A stretch of DNA of 64,000 bases from Pseudomonadota bacterium (lineage in GTDB: Bacteria > Pseudomonadota > Gammaproteobacteria > Steroidobacterales > Steroidobacteraceae): contig JAJZDW010000015.1 in assembly GCA_021851405.1 (NCBI GenBank), positions 1 through 64,000 of the forward strand, given 5' to 3'. The position numbers and the translations under genes were made by a program. Numbering within the stretch: the first letter of the stretch is position 1; every line of letters starts with the position of its first letter. The notes under the pieces were generated by a model. That model was not told where the DNA came from, did no database searches, and saw only the letters and a list, made by a program, of their open reading frames with translations. Of the stretch, positions 27,103-36,551 are shown in pieces.

Positions 27103-27526
27103 GCTCGCTGGGCCCATTCGCGGCGGCGCCGCTCGCCGCCGGGCCGCCTGCCTGCGCGGCCGCCCACTCGTAGAACTGACCCCCGCCGTCCTCGAGCATC
27201 GCCAGTCCGTCCCGATCGGTCAGCAGCCGCACGTCCTGCGCCGTCACCGCCGTGGCGCTCGCCGACTGCGGCGAGCGGACGGCCCGATGCGGCACCAGCA
27301 GCAGCACCCCGGCCACCACGGCTGCGAGCACCCCGGCGGGCACCCACAGGCGCCGACCCGCCAGCACCTCCCGCCACGCACCGCGGTGCTCACCGGCCTG
27401 CAGCAGTGCCGCGTGGCGGGCTCGCGTCAGATGCGAGCGAACGTGCCCGCTGGCCGCATTCGTCTGCCGTTCGAGCAGTTCGTGCAGCCGTCGTTCAAAC
27501 TCGGGCGAAGAGTCCCAAGCGCTCAT
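27092..27526 (-). CDS. DUF3619 single-span protein, putative anti-sigma partner
   Basis: A 144-residue protein with a soluble N-terminal part (FERRLHELLERQTNAASGHV), one membrane span (about 61-78, VPAGVLAAVVAGVLLLV) and a short periplasmic tail with DVRLLTDRDGLAMLEDGGG and FYEWAA, the DUF3619 signature. Such a layout beside an ECF sigma gene is typical of anti-sigma factors, and DUF3619 genes regularly sit in this position in beta- and gammaproteobacteria. Direct binding to the sigma factor is inference. The start overlaps the sigma gene stop by 4 bases (ATGA). Confidence 0.75.
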   Translation of the reverse strand: MSAWDSSPEFERRLHELLERQTNAASGHVRSHLTRARHAALLQAGEHRGAWREVLAGRRLWVPAGVLAAVVAGVLLLVPHRAVRSPQSASATAVTAQDVRLLTDRDGLAMLEDGGGQFYEWAAAQAGGPAASGAAANGPSEHGG

Positions 27527-28143
27527 ATCAGTTCACTCAGCTCGGCGCGCAGCGCGCGCAGCGCGCGAAAATAATGCGTCTTCACACTGCCCTGCGAGCA
27601 GCCCATGGCGTGAGCCGTCTGCTCGACGTCCAGGCCCTCGAGCGTGCGCAGCAGGAACACCTGCTGCTGCCGGCGCGGCAGTGCGCCCACCGCCCGCTCC
27701 AGCGCCGTGATCGCCTCATCGATCTCGAGGCGCCGCAGCGCCGGCAGCTCCGGACTCGGCGCCGCCGCGAGCGGGTCGGCCGTCTCGTCGTCGTCGGCCG
27801 CAAACGGCAGCCACGCCATGATCCGATCGCGCACGCTGCGCCGCCGCTGCAGGTCGCGGATGCGGTTCTCCAGAATGCGGTAGAAGAGCGGCTTCCACTG
27901 CTCGGCCGGCCGATCGGCATAGGCGCGGGCCAGCTGCAGCATCGCATCCTGCACGGCATCGAGCGCGTCCTGCTCGTGGCGCAGCGCCGCGTGAGCGATC
28001 CGGAATGCCTTCAGCTCGACGCTCGCCAGGAACCGGCCGAGCGCGTGCTGTGTGGTCTGGGAATTCGAAGCTGAACGATCCACGTCGCCGCGTAGGGCAG
28101 CCGGCATGCTATAAGGCGAGGCGAGCGTAACAGAGTCTGCCAT
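27523..28143 (-). CDS. ECF-family RNA polymerase sigma factor
   Basis: A 206-residue group 4 sigma factor. Region 2 is in ELKAFRIAHAALRHEQDALD and DAVQDAMLQLARAYADR, region 4 in GALPRRQQQVFLLRTLEGLD and AHAMGCSQGSVKTHYFRALR, the helix-turn-helix for -35 contact. I place the start at MADSVTLAS; MPAALRGDV 12 codons later is possible, and neither has a well-spaced ribosome site. It leads an operon with DUF3619, a lipoprotein and DUF3106, all overlapping. The arrangement predicts a membrane-sensing regulon, with the downstream genes as regulators and effectors. Confidence 0.88.
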   Translation of the reverse strand: MADSVTLASPYSMPAALRGDVDRSASNSQTTQHALGRFLASVELKAFRIAHAALRHEQDALDAVQDAMLQLARAYADRPAEQWKPLFYRILENRIRDLQRRRSVRDRIMAWLPFAADDDETADPLAAAPSPELPALRRLEIDEAITALERAVGALPRRQQQVFLLRTLEGLDVEQTAHAMGCSQGSVKTHYFRALRALRAELSELI

Positions 28144-28232
28144 AGCCCGTATAACGCGGCCCCCTCCTGTCGGTTGACGGCGACGGAGCGGGCAATGGGC
28201 CGGCGTCACCGCAGAAATTCCACACCCTTCGC

Positions 28233-30431
28233 ATGCCCCGCGCCCCCGTTGTCCGTGTCGCGCTCGCCACGCCGCTGCGCCAGCTCTTTGATTACCACAC
28301 CGGTGGGCTCGACGTTCAGCCCGGGATGCGGGTGCGGGTCCCCTTTGGCCGCCAGCAGCGGGTCGGGGTGGTCATGGCGACCGCCGAGGATTCGGACGTC
28401 GCTGCCGAGAAGCTCAAGGCCGTGCTCGAACGCCTGGATGACCGGCCGGTCTTCGACGCCGGTCTGCTCGAGCTGCTGCAGTGGGCCGCCGGCTACTACC
28501 ACCATCCGATTGGCGAGGTGCTGACGGCGGCGATGCCGAAGGCGCTGCGGCTGGGGGCAGACCTCGCCGCCCAGGAAGAGCGCTGGCGGCTCACCGCCGA
28601 CGGCCGCGGCGCCCACGCCGCGGGCGAGTCCCGGCGCGCACCGCGCCAGCAGGCGCTGCTCGCCGCGCTGCTCGCCGGTGAGCGCAGCGCCCCGCAGCTG
28701 CGCGAGCAGTGCGGGGCGTCCTGGCGCAGCGCGGCACGCACCCTGGCCGAGCGCGGCTGGATCGAGGCCTTCGCCACCGAGTGCGCGCCGACACCCGACG
28801 AGGCGGCGCCGACGGCCCGTCTCGCCGGTCCACCACTCAACGAGGAGCAGTGTCAGGCCACCGAGCGCATCCAGTCCTCGCTCGGACAGTTCGCCGCCTT
28901 CGTCCTGCAGGGCGTCACCGGCAGCGGCAAGACCGAGGTCTACCTGCGGGTGACGGAAGCGGCGCTCGCGCGCGGCACCGGTGCGCTGGTGCTGGTGCCG
29001 GAGATCGGCCTGACGCCTCAACTCGTCGGCCGCTTCCGGGCGCGCTTCGGTGTCCCGATGGCCGTGCTGCACTCCGGACTGACCGACCACGAGCGGCTGA
29101 TCGCCTGGCGCGAGGCGTACTCCGGGCGGGCCCGCGTCGTGCTCGGCACGCGCTCGGCGGTGTTCGCGCCGCTGGCGAATCTAGGCGTGATCGTCGTCGA
29201 CGAGGAGCATGATGCGTCCTACAAGCAGCAGGACGGGGGCTTTCGCTACTCGGCGCGCGATCTGGCCGTGATGCGCGCGCGCGGCGCCGCGGTACCGGTG
29301 GTGCTCGGTTCTGCCACCCCGGCGATCGAGACGCTGCACAATGTCGAGCAGGGCCGCTACGCGCGTCTGACGCTCACGCGCCGCGCCGTCCAGACCGGCG
29401 GACCGCGCCTGGCGCTGATCGACCTGCGCGCCCATGCGCACACCGCCGGTCTGTCCACGCCGGCCGTGCTGGCCATCGAGCGGCACCTGGGCGCCGGAGG
29501 GCAGGCACTGGTGTTCCTCAACCGGCGCGGATACGCCCCGACGCTGCTGTGCACGGCCTGCGGCTGGGTCGCCCCCTGCAGGGACTGCGATGCCCGCCTC
29601 ACCGTTCATTTGAACTCGCAGGTGCTGCGCTGCCACCACTGCGGTGCCGAGGAACCGCTGCCGGAGCGCTGTCCGCAATGCGGCTTCGCCGTGAAACCGG
29701 TCGGCCAGGGAACCGAGCGGATCGAGGCGACCCTCGCGCAGCTGTTTCCGGGCGTGCCCTGCGTGCGTTTCGATCGCGACGTGGTCCGCCGCCGCGGCGA
29801 CCTGGAAGCCGCCGTGCAGCGCATCACCTCGGGCGAGGGGCGCATCCTGGTCGGCACGCAGATGGTGACCAAGGGCCACGATTTCCCGAACCTCACGCTG
29901 GTGGTGGTCCTGAACGCCGATCAGGGCCTGTTCAGCACCGACTTTCGCGCCCCGGAGCGTCTGGCACAGACCATCGTGCAGGTCGCCGGCCGGGCGGGCC
30001 GCGGCACACGGCCCGGCGAAGTGCTCATTCAAACTGAATTCCCGGATCACCCCCTGCTCACGGGGCTGCTCGCCGAGGGCTACGAAGGGTTCGCGCGCAC
30101 CGCGCTCGCGGAGCGGCACCAGGCCGCCTGGCCGCCCTTCAGCCGCCTCGCGGCAGTCCGCGACTCGGCGCCCACCGCCGAGGCCGCCCTGCAGTTTCTG
30201 ACCGAGGCGCGCGCGCTGGCGGCCGAGGCGCGCGGCGTGCGCCTGCTCGGCCCGGTGCCGGCGGCGATGGCCCGACGCGCCGGCCGCTACCATGCGCAGT
30301 TGCTGATCGAGAGCGCCGAGCGCGGTGCGCTGCACCGCTTCCTCGAGACGTGGCTGGTGCAGCTCGCCGCGCTGCCGAGCGCGCGGCGCGTGCGCTGGGC
30401 GCTCGACGTCGATCCGATGGAGCTGTTTTAA
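28233..30431 (+). CDS. priA: Primosomal protein N' (PriA helicase)
   Basis: A 732-residue 3'-5' helicase that recognises stalled forks and reloads the replisome. The N-terminal DNA-binding domain opens VVRVALATPLRQLFDYHTGG. Walker A is GVTGSGKTEVY, the DExH box VDEEHDASYK, and the helicase C-domain carries GTQMVTKGHDFPNLTLVVVL and QVAGRAGRG. The two zinc sites are complete: CTACGWVAPCRDCD and CHHCGAEEPLPERCPQCGF. The gene is divergent from the sigma operon by 89 bases and is followed by argS after 44 bases. Full length for the family. Confidence 0.97.
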   Translation: MPRAPVVRVALATPLRQLFDYHTGGLDVQPGMRVRVPFGRQQRVGVVMATAEDSDVAAEKLKAVLERLDDRPVFDAGLLELLQWAAGYYHHPIGEVLTAAMPKALRLGADLAAQEERWRLTADGRGAHAAGESRRAPRQQALLAALLAGERSAPQLREQCGASWRSAARTLAERGWIEAFATECAPTPDEAAPTARLAGPPLNEEQCQATERIQSSLGQFAAFVLQGVTGSGKTEVYLRVTEAALARGTGALVLVPEIGLTPQLVGRFRARFGVPMAVLHSGLTDHERLIAWREAYSGRARVVLGTRSAVFAPLANLGVIVVDEEHDASYKQQDGGFRYSARDLAVMRARGAAVPVVLGSATPAIETLHNVEQGRYARLTLTRRAVQTGGPRLALIDLRAHAHTAGLSTPAVLAIERHLGAGGQALVFLNRRGYAPTLLCTACGWVAPCRDCDARLTVHLNSQVLRCHHCGAEEPLPERCPQCGFAVKPVGQGTERIEATLAQLFPGVPCVRFDRDVVRRRGDLEAAVQRITSGEGRILVGTQMVTKGHDFPNLTLVVVLNADQGLFSTDFRAPERLAQTIVQVAGRAGRGTRPGEVLIQTEFPDHPLLTGLLAEGYEGFARTALAERHQAAWPPFSRLAAVRDSAPTAEAALQFLTEARALAAEARGVRLLGPVPAAMARRAGRYHAQLLIESAERGALHRFLETWLVQLAALPSARRVRWALDVDPMELF

Positions 30432-30475
30432 TCGGGTAGAATCCGCTGTTTCCTCCCGATGCGGATCCGATTTCC

Positions 30476-32230
30476 TTGAAGCAACAACTCGAGCAACTTC
30501 TCGCCAGCGCCCTCACCAGTCTCGGCGGCGCGCTCGCCGAGGCCACCACCGGCGGCGCCGTGACGGTGGAACGCAGCCGCGATGCCCGCCACGGGGATTT
30601 TGCGACCAACATCGCGCTGCGCCTGGCGAAGGCCGCCGGCAGCAACCCGCGCGCGCTCGCGCAGCGCATCATCGCGGCCCTGCCCCCGAGTCCAACGGTG
30701 CTGCGCGCGGAGATTGCCGGCGCCGGGTTCATCAATTTCTTCCTCTCCCCGGTAGCCTACGCCGAGGAGCTCGCGGCGATCCACGCGCGCGCCGAGCGCT
30801 ACGGGCACAGCACGCTCGGCCGCGGCGAGCGCGTGCTGCTCGAGTTCGTGTCGGCCAATCCCACCGGGCCGCTGCACGTCGGACACGGACGGCAGGCAGC
30901 CTATGGCGCAACGCTGGCGAATATCCTCGCGGCGAGCGGCTTCGAGGTGGCGCGCGAGTATTACATCAACGACGCCGGACGCCAGGTGGACATCCTCGCC
31001 GTCAGCACGTGGGTGCGTTACCTCGAGGCCTGCGGCGAATCGCTGCCGTTTCCCGAGAACGGCTACCGTGGCGATTACGTGCGCGCGATCGCCGCGCAGT
31101 TGCGCTCGGCCGAGGGCGATGCGCTGCGCCACGGCGCGCCGAGCGTGCTCACCGGCCTGCCGGCGGATGCGCCCGAAGGGGACAAGGAGCTCTACATCGA
31201 TGCGCTGATCGGACGGGCCCGCGAGCTGATCGGCGCGGAGGGCTTCGCGCGCGTGCTGGCGCTGTCGCTGCAGGGCATGCTGGCGGACATCCGCGAGGAC
31301 CTGCGGCAGTTCGGCGTGCAGTTCGAGCGCTGGTATTCCGAGCGCGAACTGGAGCACAGTGGAGCCATCGATCGCGCGCTTGCGCGGCTCGAACGCGACG
31401 GTCGGCTGTATCTGGATCAGGGCGCGACCTGGTTCCGCGCGACGGAATTCGGCGACGAGAAAGACCGCGTGGTGGTGCGCGAGAATGGCCAGAAAACCTA
31501 CTTTGCCTCCGACATCGCCTATCACCTGGAGAAGCGCGAGCGCGGCTTCGAGCGTCTGATCGACGTGTTGGGTGCTGATCACCACGGCTACGTGGCACGT
31601 GTGCGCGCCGGGCTCACCGCCATGGGCGAGCCCGGGGAGAGCCTCGAGGTCAATCTGATCCAGTTCGTCAGCCTGTTCCGGGGCGGGGAGAAAATCCCGA
31701 TGGGCAAGCGCGAGGCGCAGTTCGTGACACTGCGCCAGTTGCGCGAGGAAGTCGGCAACGATGCCTGCCGGCTGTTCTACCTGATGCGCAGCCACGATCA
31801 ACCGCTCGATTTCGATCTGGAGCTGGCCAAGTCGCGCAGCAACGAAAATCCGGTCTATTACATCCAGTACGCGCACGCGCGCGTCGCGAGCGTGCTGAAG
31901 CAGATGAGCGCGCGCAATCTGCAGTTCGACCGTGCCGAAGGCCTCGCCAACACCGCGCTGCTCGCGAGCGCGCACGAGCAGGCCGCGCTCGCGTGCGTCA
32001 CGCGCTTCCCGGAGGCGCTCGAGCAGTCCGCGGTGAACCGCGCACCGCACGCGCTGGTGCATTACCTGCGCGAACTGGCCAACGCGCTGCACACCTACTA
32101 CAACGCCGAGACGTTCCTGGTCGAGGACTCCAAGGTGCGCAATGCGCGGCTGGCGTTGGTGCTCGGCGTGCAGCAGGTCCTGCGCAACGGCCTCGGGCTC
32201 CTCGGCGTGAGCGCGCCCGAGAGCATGTGA
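30476..32230 (+). CDS. argS: Arginyl-tRNA synthetase
   Basis: A 584-residue class I synthetase. The N-terminal tRNA D-loop-binding domain is followed by the HIGH equivalent HVGH in ANPTGPLHVGHGRQAAYG. The KMSK-like loop is PMGKREAQF, and the DALR anticodon-binding domain ends in the conserved aliphatic-Met tail (VSAPESM). The start codon is TTG; no ATG fits. A TAGAAT -10-like element at 30437-30442 lies in the 44-base gap after priA, so argS may have its own promoter. The SPOR gene follows by 4 bases. Confidence 0.96.
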   Translation: MKQQLEQLLASALTSLGGALAEATTGGAVTVERSRDARHGDFATNIALRLAKAAGSNPRALAQRIIAALPPSPTVLRAEIAGAGFINFFLSPVAYAEELAAIHARAERYGHSTLGRGERVLLEFVSANPTGPLHVGHGRQAAYGATLANILAASGFEVAREYYINDAGRQVDILAVSTWVRYLEACGESLPFPENGYRGDYVRAIAAQLRSAEGDALRHGAPSVLTGLPADAPEGDKELYIDALIGRARELIGAEGFARVLALSLQGMLADIREDLRQFGVQFERWYSERELEHSGAIDRALARLERDGRLYLDQGATWFRATEFGDEKDRVVVRENGQKTYFASDIAYHLEKRERGFERLIDVLGADHHGYVARVRAGLTAMGEPGESLEVNLIQFVSLFRGGEKIPMGKREAQFVTLRQLREEVGNDACRLFYLMRSHDQPLDFDLELAKSRSNENPVYYIQYAHARVASVLKQMSARNLQFDRAEGLANTALLASAHEQAALACVTRFPEALEQSAVNRAPHALVHYLRELANALHTYYNAETFLVEDSKVRNARLALVLGVQQVLRNGLGLLGVSAPESM

Positions 32231-32234
32231 ACCG

Positions 32235-32945
32235 ATGTCGCAGCTCACGACCCGTGACTACAAAGGCGCCGCTCGCCGCGAGGGCGGACCGAGCGGCGGG
32301 CTGAAGGAATTCCTGTTCGGTGCGCTGGCCGGTGCGCTGCTGGCGGGCATCGGCACCGTGCTCGTGATGCATCATGTGCACCGCTCGGGGCGCGCGTGCG
32401 CATCGGGCACCGCTGCGCCAGCCACCGCCACACCCGCAGCGACGGCCCCGCCCACCACCGCCGAGGTCCGCTCCGCACCACCGCCGGCGAGCCCGCCCAG
32501 GCACGCAACACCTTCGCCCCGCGCAGCCGTGGCGCCCGCGCGGGGCACCGCGCCGTCTGCGCTCGCGCAGGCCGCGGCGCACGGCACGAGCGTTCCGGCG
32601 CCACCGCAGTACGATTTCTACCAGATGCTGCCGAACCTCAAGGTGATCGTCCCGCGCCCGAGCGCGCCGGGCGCGCATGCCCCGGGGATGCGCGGAGCGG
32701 GCGCCTACGGCGGTTATGTGCTGCAGGTCGGTTCCTACAGCAACCCGGCGCAGGCCGAGCGCATCATTTCCGAACTCGACAGCGTCGGGATCATCGCGCA
32801 CGTCGACACCGTGCAGAGCCGCGGCGTCACGCTGCACCGGGTGCGCATCGGCCCAATCACCGAGGCGTCCGAACTGGCGCGCATCCGCAGCACGCTGCAC
32901 GCGATGCGCTTGCCGGCGATCGTCATACCGGGCGCCGTGCACTGA
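32235..32945 (+). CDS. SPOR-domain cell-division-type protein (FtsN-like)
   Basis: A 236-residue bitopic membrane protein. A short cytoplasmic N-terminus (RDYKGAARREGG) leads to one span (about 22-46, LKEFLFGALAGALLAGIGTVL), a long Ala/Pro linker, the conserved FYQMLPNLKVIVP motif found before SPOR domains, and a C-terminal SPOR domain (about 160-236: YVLQVGSYSNPAQAERIISE, VTLHRVRIGPI). SPOR domains bind denuded septal peptidoglycan. Its place directly after argS is the usual position of FtsN-like proteins in gammaproteobacteria, so a role in division is likely. Confidence 0.88.
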   Translation: MSQLTTRDYKGAARREGGPSGGLKEFLFGALAGALLAGIGTVLVMHHVHRSGRACASGTAAPATATPAATAPPTTAEVRSAPPPASPPRHATPSPRAAVAPARGTAPSALAQAAAHGTSVPAPPQYDFYQMLPNLKVIVPRPSAPGAHAPGMRGAGAYGGYVLQVGSYSNPAQAERIISELDSVGIIAHVDTVQSRGVTLHRVRIGPITEASELARIRSTLHAMRLPAIVIPGAVH

Positions 32946-32958
32946 GGCGCCCGCCGAC

Positions 32959-34320
32959 TCAGTCCTCGGCGATCGAGCGGAAATCCAGTCCCAGCGACCG
33001 CAGCTTGCGGTACAAGTGAGTGCGCTCCATGCCGACCCGCTTGGCGAGCTGCCCCACCTTGCCGTTGCAAAGCAGCAGCTGCTGCTGCAGGTAGGCTCGC
33101 TCGAACTGCTCGCGCGCCTCACGCAGCGGCAGCGCCAACAGGTCTTGCTTGACGAGCGGCTCGCCCGCGGGTGCCTGCACGGCGAGCTCGCGCTCGACCT
33201 CCTCCAGCCCAATTTCCTCGCCACCCCCCTGGATCAGCAGCCGGTGCACGAGGTTCTTCAGCTCCCGCACGTTGTCCGGCCACGGATAGTTGCGCAGTCG
33301 GTTCTGGGCGGCGACGCTGAAGTGGCGCAGCGCCAGCCCCTCGGAATCAACCAGCCGGTCGACGTGATACCGCAGCAGCTCCGGGACGTCCTCGGCGTAA
33401 TCGCGCAGCGGCGGCACGCGCACGAGCAGCGTGTTCAAGTGACCGAGCAGATCGCGGCGCAACGCCTCACCGGCGCGGTTCTCCACGCCCGGCTGGGTCG
33501 AGGAGACGAGCCGCGCGCGCAGCTCGAGCGGCTCGCCGCCGCCGCCGGGGGTGAAACGGCCGGACTCGAGCGCGCCGACCATCAGCCGTTGGGCGGCCGC
33601 GGGCAGGTCCTCCAGCTCCTGGATGAACAACGTTCCATCGGCGGCCTGCTCGAGCAGCCCCGGGCGGCGCACGCCGGAGTCGATCGAACCGAACAGCCGG
33701 CTCTCGGCGTCCGCATCGCGCAGGCTGCTCGCCACCAGCGTCATGAACGGCGCACCGGCGCGCGGACTGCGGCTGTGCAGAAAGCGGGCGAACAGCTCGC
33801 GGCCCGAACCCGGCTCGCCGATCAGCAGCACCGGGGAGGTGTGCGTGGCGATCTGCTGCAGCTCGGCACGCAACTGCTGCATCAGCTTGCTCTTGCCGGC
33901 CGGCATCATCAGCGTCGGCACGAACAGCTTGCCCGCCTGTCGCTTGCGCCGGCCGGCGTCGAGCGCCCGCTCGACGGTGCGCAGCAGTTTCGCGAGCGAG
34001 AGCGGCTTCTCGACGAAATCGAAGGCACCGAGGCGGGTGGCTTCCACGGCGGTCTCGACCGTGCCGTGGCCCGACATCATCACGACGGGGCAGCCGTCGG
34101 TAGCCGACGTGGACCACTCTCGCAGCAGCGTGATGCCGTCCACGTCGGGCATCCAGATATCCAGCAGCACCAGGTCGGGCATCTGGCGCGCGCGCGCGGT
34201 CCGCGCCTGCGCCGCGTTGGCGGCGACCTCCACCGAGTAGCCTTCCTCGGAGAGGATCTCCTTCAGCAGACCGCGAATATCCGCCTCGTCATCGACCACC
34301 AGTATGTGTGCCGCACTCAT
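32959..34320 (-). CDS. ntrX: NtrX-type response regulator with degenerate AAA+ domain
   Basis: A 453-residue response regulator. The receiver (1-120) has VVDDEADIR, phospho-acceptor Asp54 (VLLDIWMPDVDG) and Lys105. The central AAA+ domain is damaged: Walker A is GEPGSGRE with Arg174 for lysine, the GAFTGA sigma54-contact loop is absent (LFGSIDSGVRRPGLLEQ), and Walker B is LFIQEL with Gln234 for aspartate. The C-terminus has a Fis-type HTH (GKVGQLAKRVGMERTHLYRK). It probably binds DNA but cannot work as a normal sigma54 activator. The start overlaps the ntrY stop by 4 bases (ATGA). NtrYX systems respond to envelope, redox and nitrogen signals. Confidence 0.88.
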   Translation of the reverse strand: MSAAHILVVDDEADIRGLLKEILSEEGYSVEVAANAAQARTARARQMPDLVLLDIWMPDVDGITLLREWSTSATDGCPVVMMSGHGTVETAVEATRLGAFDFVEKPLSLAKLLRTVERALDAGRRKRQAGKLFVPTLMMPAGKSKLMQQLRAELQQIATHTSPVLLIGEPGSGRELFARFLHSRSPRAGAPFMTLVASSLRDADAESRLFGSIDSGVRRPGLLEQAADGTLFIQELEDLPAAAQRLMVGALESGRFTPGGGGEPLELRARLVSSTQPGVENRAGEALRRDLLGHLNTLLVRVPPLRDYAEDVPELLRYHVDRLVDSEGLALRHFSVAAQNRLRNYPWPDNVRELKNLVHRLLIQGGGEEIGLEEVERELAVQAPAGEPLVKQDLLALPLREAREQFERAYLQQQLLLCNGKVGQLAKRVGMERTHLYRKLRSLGLDFRSIAED

Positions 34321-36551
34321 GCTTGTTCGCTCCGCAGTGTCTGTCTTTTCTGCTGTACCCCGAGGCGCTTGCCGAACGCCACCGGGAGTGCGATCCGGAT
34401 CCGCGCACCGCCCTCCGGCCGGTTATCCGCGTCGATCCGCCCCCCATGCTCCTCGACGATCTTCTTCACGATGGCCAACCCCAGACCGGTCCCCTTGGGC
34501 TTGCTGGTGACGTACGGATCGAAGATCCGCCCGAGCAGATCGGCCTGGAACCCAGGCCCATTGTCACACACGCTCATGACGGCGAAAGCAGCATCGCTGC
34601 CTTCCAGCCGGGTACTGATCTCGAGCCGCGGCGCCGGCTGTCCGGCCAGTGCCTCGAGCGCATTGATCAGCAGGTTGTTCAGGATCTGGCGCACCCGGCC
34701 GCGGTCGGCCTCGATGGCGCTGAGGCCCGCATCGAGGTCGAGCGCGATGTTCGCGCGCGGATCATGCGAGCGGTACAGGTCGGCCACCTCGGTGATCAGC
34801 TGGTTCAGGCTGAAGCGGCTGACGTGCATCTCCGGGGCCCGGGCGTATTCGCTGAACGCGTTGACCATCTGCAGCATGCTCTCGACCTGCTGCACGATGG
34901 TGTGAGTCGAGCGCTCGAGGAACTCCGCCTCGGGCGGCGCGAGGATCGGCAGCAGCCGACGTCGGACGCGCTCGGCGGACAGCTGGATCGGCGTGAGCGG
35001 ATTTTTGATCTCGTGCGCCAGGCGCCGGGCCACCTCGCCCCAGGCCGCATCGCGCTGCGCCTCGAGCAGCGCGGTGATGTCATCGAACACGATGACATAG
35101 CCCATATCACCACTCTCCCCGGGCAGGGGCGTGCAGGCGCACATCAGGGTCATCATCCGCCCGGGCTTGCCGAGATCGATCTGTTCGCGCCACTCCTCCC
35201 GGCCGCGCGCAAAGCGTACCGCGAGGGCCGCGACGAACTGACCGAGCCGCTCGTTGCCGGCGGCCAGGTCCGGCAGCGCCCGACCGGTGGCGGCGGAGAA
35301 GTCGGTGCCGTGGATGCCGGCGGCGGCCCGGTTGGCCATGCGCACCACCAGGTTGCGGTCGACCGCGAGCACACCGGTCGAGAGCCGAGCCAGGATGATC
35401 GCCAGTCGCTCTCGCTCACGCTCGACCGCCTGCTGGCTGCGGGTCGCCTCATCGTGCGCGCGCCGCAGACGCTTGGTCATGTCGTTGAATGAGTGCACCA
35501 GATAGCCCATCTCGTCACGCGAGGGCAACGCGAGCCGGGTGGCGAAATCGCCCTTGCCCACCGCCCGGGTGCCGGCGATCAGATCCTGCACGGGGCGCGC
35601 GAGCCGCTCGGCGGAGATGATCGCGCCGTGAATCGCCGCGAGCATCGCGAGCAGCAGCACCAGCGTGAGCGTCAGAGTGAAGCTGTATTTCAGCGGCTCG
35701 CGCAGCGCCGAGAGGTTGCCGTAGCGCGAGTAGGACCGCTGCACCGCGTTCGAGAGCGCCGAGAGCTGCGCCGGCACCGGATAGACCGCCATGAGATAGC
35801 GCAGCCCGGCGGCGCCGGAGGATTCCGCGAGCGGCACGCCGATGCGGATCACGAACCGCCCGTTCGCCTGCGGCTCGAGCCTCACGTAGGTCTGCCGGTC
35901 GGTCACCGTGCGCACCAGCGAGGCCGGCGGGGCGAGCGGCACATCGGCGAGCGGATCGCGCAGACTCGCCGCGAGAATCCGCTCATTCGCCCCGTACAGC
36001 ACAATCTCGCGCGCCGCGTCGGAGCGGCGAGCCTCATCGAGCTGTCTTTGCATGCGCAGCACCGAGTGGCCGATCAGCGAGCGGGCCAGCACGGTGGTGC
36101 GGCGCGCCTCGGCCTGCACGCGCAGGTCGAGCGCCGAGCGCGAGAGCACGAGTGCGTCCTTCAGGCCCTCGCGCACCTCCACCCGGAACCAACTATCGAT
36201 GCCGCGGTTGAGAAACTGCAGCGAGGAGAAATACACGATCAGCAGCGGCGCGATCACCAGCGCCCCGAAGATCATCACCGTGCGCGCCGTCAGGCGCGAG
36301 CCCGGCACGTGGTTGCGGTAATCGCGCACCAGCTGCCAGATCCGCCGGGCGAGCAGCACGATCAGCGCCAGCACGCCGATGACGTTGAGCAGCACAATCC
36401 AGGGCCGCAGCCGGCCGAACTCCGAGGAGTTCTGTGCGCTCTTGGCGAGCAACATCAGCGCCGCCAGTCCGATCAGGCTCCACAGCGCGACGGCAGCGAG
36501 GGCGCGCGCGCGACCCCACCGCGACGGCGTATTCACACTGGCAGGGACCAT
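34317..36551 (-). CDS. ntrY: NtrY-type sensor histidine kinase
   Basis: A 744-residue membrane kinase. Spans occur at about 15-35, 48-68 and 90-110, then a periplasmic domain, and a fourth span (TLTLTLVLLLAMLAAIHGAI) followed by HAMP (ARPVQDLIAGTRAVGKGDF), PAS (IILARLSTGVLAVDRNLVV), HisKA with the phospho-histidine in RLAHEIKNPLTPIQLSAERV, and HATPase boxes (NNLLINALEAL, DNGPGFQ, GTGLGLAIVKKIVEEHGG). The layout is that of NtrY. The ATG at 36551 is used; a GTG at 36536 would give a 4-base overlap with the DUF4390 stop and is equally plausible. It should phosphorylate the adjacent NtrX. Confidence 0.93.
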   Translation of the reverse strand: MVPASVNTPSRWGRARALAAVALWSLIGLAALMLLAKSAQNSSEFGRLRPWIVLLNVIGVLALIVLLARRIWQLVRDYRNHVPGSRLTARTVMIFGALVIAPLLIVYFSSLQFLNRGIDSWFRVEVREGLKDALVLSRSALDLRVQAEARRTTVLARSLIGHSVLRMQRQLDEARRSDAAREIVLYGANERILAASLRDPLADVPLAPPASLVRTVTDRQTYVRLEPQANGRFVIRIGVPLAESSGAAGLRYLMAVYPVPAQLSALSNAVQRSYSRYGNLSALREPLKYSFTLTLTLVLLLAMLAAIHGAIISAERLARPVQDLIAGTRAVGKGDFATRLALPSRDEMGYLVHSFNDMTKRLRRAHDEATRSQQAVERERERLAIILARLSTGVLAVDRNLVVRMANRAAAGIHGTDFSAATGRALPDLAAGNERLGQFVAALAVRFARGREEWREQIDLGKPGRMMTLMCACTPLPGESGDMGYVIVFDDITALLEAQRDAAWGEVARRLAHEIKNPLTPIQLSAERVRRRLLPILAPPEAEFLERSTHTIVQQVESMLQMVNAFSEYARAPEMHVSRFSLNQLITEVADLYRSHDPRANIALDLDAGLSAIEADRGRVRQILNNLLINALEALAGQPAPRLEISTRLEGSDAAFAVMSVCDNGPGFQADLLGRIFDPYVTSKPKGTGLGLAIVKKIVEEHGGRIDADNRPEGGARIRIALPVAFGKRLGVQQKRQTLRSEQA

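Noticed and set aside
28174-28179. TTGACG as a -35 box for priA
   Set aside because: The bases at the -10 distance are GC-rich (GGGCCG).
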